NCBI GenBank assembly: GCA_036645955.1
Contig: JAVXND010000002.1
Coordinates: forward strand, 62,001-126,000
DNA length: 64,000 bases
Source of the DNA: Limiplasma sp036645955
GTDB lineage: Bacteria; Bacillota; Clostridia; Christensenellales; Aristaeellaceae
Direction of reading: 5' to 3'
Part shown: positions 58,131 through 64,000 of the stretch, piece by piece
Layout of the letters: every line of letters starts with the position of its first letter
Position numbering within the stretch: position 1 is the stretch's first letter
Translations under genes and position numbers: made by a program
The notes under the pieces: model-generated
What the model was told of the DNA's origin: nothing
Database searches by the model: none
The model's input: the letters and a program-made list of their open reading frames with translations, nothing else

Positions 58131-60400
58131 TATGAAAGCATCTCCCTTAAAACGGCGCAGGCGTTTTGCTTACCCTCTTCGCCGATTTCCGCAAGAGGCC
58201 CAACACAGCTGGGGCAACCGTCCTCACAGGCACAGTCCGTTGCTATGGAAAGCGCATGCTCAAGCAGCAATTCCTGCATTTGGAAAGCTTTTTCGCTCAA
58301 GCCAACGCCGCCAGGAAAAGCATCGTAAAGGAACAAGGTGGGTTTGTCAGTGATGGGGGCTTTGACCTGATAAACCACATTCACATCGCGCGGGGAGCAC
58401 ATGAGGTAGATGGGCGCAACGATGGAAAGCAGGTTGGAAATGCCGACCAATGCGCCCTGCAACACATCGTTTGGGTAGCGAGAGGTGAGCGAAGCTGGAA
58501 GCGTCCACCACATGCCCACGGTGTGCAAGTCGGACTGCGGCAAACGAACCTCGCCAAACCCTACGTTTTCGTGGGTGTCCAGCTTGATTTTTTTAAACAT
58601 TTTGACAATGCTGCTTACGCGAAGCTCGCCAAGGGTAAGCCCTATGCCGTTTGAAAGGGCTTTTTCTTCAAGCTCGTCTAAAATGTGCAGGCTCACATTC
58701 AAATCAGCATCGGTATAATAATCCACGTCTACCGCGCGAATAAAGGCTTTACAGCCGTCATAATCCAGCTTTTCCACCTGATATTGCTTGGCCTCATGCA
58801 TATAAATGGCATTTTCGTGCAACAGCATGGGCACCGTGAAGCGATCCATTTCGCCGATGACGCGATGGTGCGCGGGGTTGGTGATGTCGATGATGACAAA
58901 GTTTTCTGTTTTGGCACTGCGAAGGCTGATTTCGCCTGACGGCAAGTCCTCCTCCATCCAATAAAACTTGTGATCCAAATGGCGCAGAATGTTGTTTTCC
59001 GTCAGGTATTCCAAGAACTGTGCTGTATCGGCTACATTGCCGAAGCTTTCGCCCTCCTCAAAGGGCAGCTCGTAGGCGGAGCACTTGATATGGGAAAGCA
59101 GAACATACAAATTGTTGGGCTGTACAAGGGCATTTTCAGGCGAGGCTTGCAGAAAATATTCGGGATGCGATATGATGTATTGGTCAATGGCGGCAGAGGA
59201 GGCAACCATGATGGTAAGCGCCGTATCCTTGCGCCTGCCCGCGCGCCCCGCCTGCTGCCATGTGCTTGCAATGGTGCCAGGATAGCCGCACATTACACAG
59301 CAGGATAGGGAGCCGATGTCGATACCAAGCTCCAGCGCGTTTGTGGAAATGACCATGTCAATTTCGCCCGCCCGCAAGCCGCGCTCAATTTCACGCCGTT
59401 CCAACGGCAAATAACCGCCGCGGTAGCCGCGCACCCGTCCCGAAAAGCCGTAGGGATCGCGCACGCATTCCTTCATGTATTTGGTAAGCACTTCAACCTG
59501 TAAACGGCTTTTGGCAAAAACAATGGTGGGAATGCCGTTTTGAAGCAAAGTCTGCGCAATGTGACGCGTTTGGGTGACAACGCTTTTGCGTATGCCCAGC
59601 TGGCGGTTCACAACAGGCGGGTTATAGAAAACAAAATGCCGTTCGCCCATGGGCGCGCCGTTTTGAGTAATGGCGGTGATATTACGGCCTGTGAGCGCAC
59701 TTGCCAATTCAACAGGGTTGGCAATGGTGGCACTGCAAAGGATGAAGCGCGGATGACTGCCATAAAAGGCGCAAAGCCGCAGCAGGCGGCGAAGCACGTT
59801 TGCGAGATGGCTCCCAAACACGCCGCGGTAGGTGTGAATTTCATCAATGACGATATATTCGAGGTTTTCAAACAGCTTGACCCATTTGGTGTGGTGCGGC
59901 AATATGCTTGAATGGAGCATATCGGGGTTGGTGACCACGATGTGCCCTGCCTGACGGATGGCTTTGCGTGCCGCGCCCTGTGTATCCCCATCGTAGGTGT
60001 AAGCCTTGATATCCATGCCCAGCGCCTCAATCATGCCATACAGGCCGCTGACTTGATCGGAAGAGAGTGCTTTGGTGGGGAAGAGGTACAGCGCACGAGC
60101 GTCGTTGTTTTCCAAAATGGTGCTCAAAACGGGCAGGTTATAGCAAAGCGTTTTCCCGCTGGCTGTGGGGGTTACCACAACAAAATCCTTTTTGTCACGC
60201 GCTAAGCGGAAGCTTTCCGCTTGGTGAATGTAGAGGCGGTGAATACCGCGGGCATGAAGCACTTGCTTGATGCGTTCGTCCATTGCCTGCGGCAGGTCGG
60301 CGTATTGCCCTTGGGTGGCAGGCAAGGTACGCCATGCGGTAACACAGTCCATGAAGGACGAATCGCTTTGAAGACGGGATACAAGCTGGTCAAGATTCAT
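58130..60400 (-). CDS. mrfA: DEAD/DEAH-box helicase MrfA/YprA
   Basis: A 756-residue superfamily 2 helicase with a C-terminal DUF1998-type region. Core motifs are the P-loop TPTASGKTLCYN, VIDEIHTYRG (DEIH), CSATIANP, VISTNALELGIDIG and WQQAGRAGRRKD. A Cys cluster CACEDGCPSC near the C-terminus probably binds zinc. This is the YprA/MrfA architecture, a 3'-5' helicase acting with MrfB in repair of mitomycin-induced damage in B. subtilis, independent of UvrABC. ATG 60400 follows GTGAGG; the upstream-extended frame would run through the promoter. Confidence 0.92.
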   Translation of the reverse strand: MNLDQLVSRLQSDSSFMDCVTAWRTLPATQGQYADLPQAMDERIKQVLHARGIHRLYIHQAESFRLARDKKDFVVVTPTASGKTLCYNLPVLSTILENNDARALYLFPTKALSSDQVSGLYGMIEALGMDIKAYTYDGDTQGAARKAIRQAGHIVVTNPDMLHSSILPHHTKWVKLFENLEYIVIDEIHTYRGVFGSHLANVLRRLLRLCAFYGSHPRFILCSATIANPVELASALTGRNITAITQNGAPMGERHFVFYNPPVVNRQLGIRKSVVTQTRHIAQTLLQNGIPTIVFAKSRLQVEVLTKYMKECVRDPYGFSGRVRGYRGGYLPLERREIERGLRAGEIDMVISTNALELGIDIGSLSCCVMCGYPGTIASTWQQAGRAGRRKDTALTIMVASSAAIDQYIISHPEYFLQASPENALVQPNNLYVLLSHIKCSAYELPFEEGESFGNVADTAQFLEYLTENNILRHLDHKFYWMEEDLPSGEISLRSAKTENFVIIDITNPAHHRVIGEMDRFTVPMLLHENAIYMHEAKQYQVEKLDYDGCKAFIRAVDVDYYTDADLNVSLHILDELEEKALSNGIGLTLGELRVSSIVKMFKKIKLDTHENVGFGEVRLPQSDLHTVGMWWTLPASLTSRYPNDVLQGALVGISNLLSIVAPIYLMCSPRDVNVVYQVKAPITDKPTLFLYDAFPGGVGLSEKAFQMQELLLEHALSIATDCACEDGCPSCVGPLAEIGEEGKQNACAVLREMLS

Positions 60401-60425
60401 GGCAGTCGCCTCACTTTCATTTGTA

Positions 60426-60439
60426 CGAACACTTGTGCG
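60426..60439. promoter_or_regulatory. LexA-box-like site before mrfA
   Basis: CGAACACTTGTGCG matches the Gram-positive LexA consensus CGAACN4GTTCG with one mismatch. It lies just downstream of the mrfA -10, a position that would block transcription. Confidence 0.45.
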
Positions 60440-60446
60440 CAAGTTT

Positions 60447-60475
60447 ATTATAACAGGCATTGGTTCATGGGGCAA
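60447..60475 (-). promoter_or_regulatory. Promoter of mrfA-mrfB-TPR
   Basis: Minus strand TTGCCC (60470-60475), 17-bp spacer, perfect TATAAT (60447-60452). Confidence 0.55.
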
Positions 60476-60498
60476 GAGAAAGTTAACGGAGGCTGAAC

Positions 60499-62277
60499 CT
60501 ATGCCTTCAGCTCCGCTATTTGTTCAGCCAAATTGTTTAGATAGAGCCAGCGCTCCATTTTTAGCTCCAATGCGGCTTCCAGCTCACAAAGACGCGTTTC
60601 CAAGGCTTGCAAGGCAATATAGTCGCTTGCTTTTTCTGCCTGCTCTTTTTTGACTGCGGCAATTTCGTTTTCCAGCTTGGCAAGCTCGCCGTCAATGGTT
60701 TCAAAGTCCCTTTGTTCGCCAAAGGTAAATTTAGCCTTTTTCTGCAACGCTTGCTTCTCGGATTTTTGCTCGGTTGGTTTTTTGGTTTCACGCTCTGCAA
60801 AATGCCTTGTTTCCAGATATTGGGCATATCCGCCCTGATAGGTGGTGACAGTACCCTCATCCTCCACGGCAAATACGCGGCGCACCACCTTGTCCAAAAA
60901 CCAACGGTCATGCGAAACCGCAATCACCGCACCTTGAAAGGTTTCCAAATAGTCCTCCAATATGGTAAGGGTTTGAATGTCCAAATCGTTTGTAGGCTCA
61001 TCCAGCAGCAGTACATTGGGCGCTTGAACCAAAATGGACAGCAGAAAAAGCCGACGCTTTTCCCCGCCGGAAAGCTTGCCGATTTGGCTGTATTGCGCAT
61101 CGCCAACAAATAAAAACTTTTCAAGCATTTGGCTGGCGGTAAGGGTTCCCTGCGGCGTTTCGATGCTATTGCCAATTTGCTGCATGTACTCAATAACGCG
61201 CTGTGTTGGCTCAATGGGCGGGTTTTCCTGACTAAAATAGCCGATTCGCACGGTTTCGCCAACGGCAATGCTTCCCGAATCGGGCGTGAGCACGCCCGCA
61301 ATCAAATTCAGAAGCGTTGATTTGCCGCTGCCGTTGTGACCAATGATGCCAACCCGATCATCCCTTAAAAGAATATAGCTAAAATCCTTTACCACGGTTT
61401 TACCCGCAAAGGCTTTGCTTACTTTAGAAAGCTCAATGATTTTGCGCCCAAGCCTGCCAGAAACAGACGAAAGCTCAAGCTCTGCCCTTTGTGCGGGTGC
61501 TGACTGGTTTTTGAGGTTATCGTAGCGCTCCAGCCGCTCCCTGCTTTTGGTGCCGCGAGCGGTGGCACCCTGCATTACCCATTGGTATTCGCGCTTGAGA
61601 AGGGATTGGCGCTTGCGTTCGCTGGCCTCTGTCATATCCTCCCGCTCGGCTTTTAGCTTCAAGTATTGCTCGTAATTACCCGCATAAGTATACAGCGAGC
61701 CGTTATCCACCTCTACCATTCGGTTTACAACGCGCTCAAGAAAGTACCTGTCGTGGGTCACCATGACCAAGGCGCTTTTGATTTTGCGCAGATAATCTTC
61801 CAGCCAGCAGACCATTTCATTATCCAAATGGTTGGTGGGTTCATCTAAAATGAGCACATCACAGGGATGCACCAACGCGGAGGCCATGGCTACCCGCTTG
61901 CGCAGTCCGCCTGACAGCTCGCCCACAGGCTGATCAAACTGTGTTACGCCCAATTTGGTCAAAATGGTTTTTGCTTCGTATTCCGCAAGCTCGCGCGCTT
62001 GCTTGGAAAGCCCTGCAAACACCTGCTCCAAAACAGTGCGTTCTTGGTCAAAAGCGGGTTCCTGCGGCAAATATTCAATTCGCACATTGGATTCACGGGT
62101 GATGGTGCCTGTGTCGGGCTGTTCGCCGCCTGCCAAAATACGAAGCAAAGTGGTTTTGCCTGTGCCGTTGACCCCAATGACGCCCACCCTGTCGCCCTTT
62201 TCCAAATAAAAATTGGCATGATTCAAAACCGTTCGCGTTGCATAGACCTTGGTGATTTGTTCTGCCGATATTAACAT
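60499..62277 (-). CDS. ABC-F family ATPase
   Basis: A 592-residue ABC-F protein without membrane domains. Two nucleotide-binding domains are joined by a P-site-interaction linker: Walker A GVNGTGKTTLLR and GHNGSGKSTLLN, signatures LSGGLRKRVAMA and LSGGEKRRLFLL, Walker B DVLILDEPTNHLD and NVLLLDEPTNDLD. The C-terminal 80 residues form a charged coiled coil, as in Uup. ABC-F proteins act on the ribosome or on ribosome-associated DNA processes; some give antibiotic resistance, but the coiled-coil tail favours a housekeeping Uup-like role. ATG 62277 is the start; the longer frame is unsupported. Confidence 0.9.
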   Translation of the reverse strand: MLISAEQITKVYATRTVLNHANFYLEKGDRVGVIGVNGTGKTTLLRILAGGEQPDTGTITRESNVRIEYLPQEPAFDQERTVLEQVFAGLSKQARELAEYEAKTILTKLGVTQFDQPVGELSGGLRKRVAMASALVHPCDVLILDEPTNHLDNEMVCWLEDYLRKIKSALVMVTHDRYFLERVVNRMVEVDNGSLYTYAGNYEQYLKLKAEREDMTEASERKRQSLLKREYQWVMQGATARGTKSRERLERYDNLKNQSAPAQRAELELSSVSGRLGRKIIELSKVSKAFAGKTVVKDFSYILLRDDRVGIIGHNGSGKSTLLNLIAGVLTPDSGSIAVGETVRIGYFSQENPPIEPTQRVIEYMQQIGNSIETPQGTLTASQMLEKFLFVGDAQYSQIGKLSGGEKRRLFLLSILVQAPNVLLLDEPTNDLDIQTLTILEDYLETFQGAVIAVSHDRWFLDKVVRRVFAVEDEGTVTTYQGGYAQYLETRHFAERETKKPTEQKSEKQALQKKAKFTFGEQRDFETIDGELAKLENEIAAVKKEQAEKASDYIALQALETRLCELEAALELKMERWLYLNNLAEQIAELKA

Positions 62278-62361
62278 ATATTGGTTTCCCCATATTTCCA
62301 TTTTGATAGGTATGACAGGCGACCGCACTGTGAAATCGTACGGCCGCCTCGTTGGTTTGCT

Positions 62362-64000
62362 TTATACGTTTGCGATGGCTGGAAGGCTTGCTTCATTGGC
62401 TTTTTCAAACCCGATTTTATGCTCTTCGTTGATAAACAGCTTAACACTGTTGCCAAGCGCAATATGTCCCGCGATAATTTCCTCGCTCAGCGCATCCTCC
62501 ACGGTACGTTGAATGGTTCTGCGGAGCGGTCTTGCGCCATAGTTAGCATCATAGCCCTCTTTGGCCAAATACTCCACAACGGAAGCATCGTAGATGAGCG
62601 TAATGCCGCGCTCGCGCAAGCGCTTGGATACGCTTTCCAGCATCAACCCCGCGATTTGCTGAATTTCATTTGGCTCCAACGCATGGAACACAATCAGGTC
62701 GTCAATGCGGTTGATGAACTCGGGGCGGAAGGTGTCCTTTACCTCTACCATTACGCGCTCTTTCATGGCTTCATAATCCCGCGCGGCTTCTACACTGCCG
62801 CCAAAGCCTAGGGAACGCTTGGAAACAATGGTGTTTGCACCTGCGTTGGAGGTCATGACGATGATGGTGTTTTTGAAGTTGACCACACGCCCTGTGCTAT
62901 CGGTAAGCCGACCATCGTCCAGAATTTGAAGCAAAATATTAAAGACGTCGGGGTGCGCTTTTTCCACCTCGTCAAACAGTACAACGCTATAAGGCTTGTT
63001 GCGCACCTTTTGGGTGAGCTGTCCGCCTTCCTCGTAGCCCACATAGCCCGGAGGGCTGCCCACCAAGCGGGATACGCTGTGCTTTTCCATGTACTCGCTC
63101 ATGTCAATGCGCACCACGGCGTTTTCATCGTCAAACATGACGGCGCTAAGCGCACGGCACAGCTCGGTTTTGCCCACCCCTGTGGGGCCTAGGAAGATAA
63201 ACGAGCCAATGGGGCGCTTGGGGTCCTGCAAGCCTGCACGCGCACGGCGAAGCGCACGGCTGACAGCGCTGATGGCTTCATCCTGACCTACAACGCGCTT
63301 GTGCAGCAATTCTTCCATATGAAGCAAGCGTTCGCTTTCGTCCTCGGTCATTTTTTTCACGGGCACACCTGTCCAGCTTGCCACAATTTGGGCGATATCC
63401 TCTTCGGTGACAACGTCGCGGCTGGTGGATTTGAGCTGTTCCCAAGCGGTGCGTGTTTGTGCAACCTCTTCGCGGAGCTTGCGTTCTTCATCCCGCAATT
63501 GAGCGGCCTTTTCAAAATCCTGATGCGCTATGGATTCTTTTTTTTCGTTTTGAAGCGCCTTTAAGCGCTCCTCCTGCTCCTTGACATCGGGTGGGGCGGT
63601 AAAGCTATGCAGGCGCACGCGTGAGGCGGCTTCGTCCATAAGGTCTATGGCCTTGTCGGGCAAAAAGCGATCGCTGATATAGCGGTCGGACAGGCTGACG
63701 GCCGCGTCTAGCGCTTCATCGGTAATTTTTACCTTGTGGTGCGCCTCGTAACGGTCGCGCAGACCCTTCAAAATAAGAAGCGCTTGCTCTGCGGTGGGTT
63801 CGCCCACCTTGACGGGCTGAAAGCGGCGCTCGAGCGCGGCATCCTTCTCGATGTTCTTACGGTATTCGTCCAGTGTGGTTGCACCGATGCATTGAAGCTC
63901 GCCGCGTGCCAGCGCGGGTTTTAGGATATTGGCCGCATCCAAACTGCCTTCGGCCTTGCCAGCGCCTACCAGCGTGTGAAACTCGTCGATGAACAAAATC
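62362..64000 (-). CDS. clpC: ClpC ATPase (N-terminal part outside window)
   Basis: The C-terminal 545 residues of a class I Clp/Hsp100 unfoldase; the frame continues past the window edge. The fragment starts in the first AAA+ domain at Walker B (ILFIDEFHTLVGAG). It continues with a middle region containing a UVR motif (HQDFEKAAQLRDEERKLREE), which identifies ClpC rather than ClpB. The second AAA+ domain follows: FLGPTGVGKTELCRAL, GSPPGYVGYEEGGQLT, VLFDEVEKAHPDV, TSNAGA. ClpC delivers substrates to ClpP. The ClpP-binding loop could be the segment RSLGFGG near the middle of the second domain. ctsR and mcsA/B, if present, would be upstream. Confidence 0.95.
   Translation of the reverse strand, partial: ILFIDEFHTLVGAGKAEGSLDAANILKPALARGELQCIGATTLDEYRKNIEKDAALERRFQPVKVGEPTAEQALLILKGLRDRYEAHHKVKITDEALDAAVSLSDRYISDRFLPDKAIDLMDEAASRVRLHSFTAPPDVKEQEERLKALQNEKKESIAHQDFEKAAQLRDEERKLREEVAQTRTAWEQLKSTSRDVVTEEDIAQIVASWTGVPVKKMTEDESERLLHMEELLHKRVVGQDEAISAVSRALRRARAGLQDPKRPIGSFIFLGPTGVGKTELCRALSAVMFDDENAVVRIDMSEYMEKHSVSRLVGSPPGYVGYEEGGQLTQKVRNKPYSVVLFDEVEKAHPDVFNILLQILDDGRLTDSTGRVVNFKNTIIVMTSNAGANTIVSKRSLGFGGSVEAARDYEAMKERVMVEVKDTFRPEFINRIDDLIVFHALEPNEIQQIAGLMLESVSKRLRERGITLIYDASVVEYLAKEGYDANYGARPLRRTIQRTVEDALSEEIIAGHIALGNSVKLFINEEHKIGFEKANEASLPAIANV

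Noticed and set aside
60499..62277. ABC-F gene as an antibiotic-resistance determinant
   Set aside because: The C-terminal coiled coil and housekeeping neighbours fit a Uup-like protein; nothing points to a ribosomal-protection subtype.
1..64000. CRISPR arrays, transposons, prophage or a classical parS site
   Set aside because: No regularly spaced repeats, transposase or phage genes were seen, and no TGTTTCACGTGAAACA-like sequence was noticed by eye. A motif search would be needed to exclude a degenerate parS.

Overview
The window is about 64 kb of a low-to-mid GC Firmicutes chromosome, most likely a fermentative, anaerobic or aerotolerant member of the Clostridia. This is inferred from gene content: AdhE, two [FeFe]-hydrogenase-type proteins, GerMN lipoproteins, an OmpR/HisKA pair, the yloU-fakA-recG block, flotillin FloA with NfeD, YprA/YprB (MrfA/MrfB), ClpC with a UVR motif, AGGAGG ribosome binding sites and consensus sigma-A promoters. 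I cannot name a genus. There are no rRNA genes, CRISPR arrays, transposases or prophage genes.

Layout. 1-2.65 kb: parA (cut by the window edge), parB and a VanY-like protein without its zinc ligands. 2.7-5.0 kb (minus): YbaK/EbsC deacylase and a Pro/Gln-rich membrane protein with an Ada-like Cys motif. 5.2-14.8 kb (plus): yloU-fakA-recG, trmL, tandem uracil-DNA glycosylases of which the second has lost the Fe-S cysteines, nfeD-floA and a LytTR regulator. 14.8-26.1 kb: nudC (minus), a CpsD-like ATPase, a peptidoglycan-binding protein, ilvE, an unknown gene, an RluA-type pseudouridine synthase, a HAD phosphatase and a heterodimeric ABC exporter. 26.2-27.3 kb: an AT-rich surface-protein gene.

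27.5-35.7 kb (minus) is the most interesting segment. In transcription order it carries adhE, an APH-like kinase, a small [2Fe-2S] protein, a HydS-type H-cluster protein with a PAS domain, a SpoIIE/PP2C-type phosphatase and a group B [FeFe]-hydrogenase-like protein. A candidate Rex operator lies over the adhE promoter. Together these look like a redox/H2-sensing module linked to ethanol fermentation. 35.8-37.8 kb: a perR-katA peroxide operon with a consensus promoter and a candidate PerR box. Then nagB and a five-gene tRNA cluster (Val, Asp, Phe, Gly, Cys) with its own promoter and terminator.

39.6-49 kb: ion and phosphate transport (KtrB/KtrA-like, PiT with a PhoU-like partner), a YbhN-type membrane protein, an MFS exporter and a P-type Ca2+-ATPase. 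49.2-54 kb: response regulator, histidine kinase and two GerMN lipoproteins in one operon. 54-64 kb: an EAL protein with degenerate GGDEF, a TPR protein, mrfA-mrfB behind a LexA-like box, an ABC-F ATPase and the 3' part of clpC.

Method limits: all calls come from reading translations and motifs. No database search, structure prediction or base-composition calculation was run. Start codons were often moved inward to the codon with the best ribosome binding site. Promoters, operators and terminators are pattern matches only.
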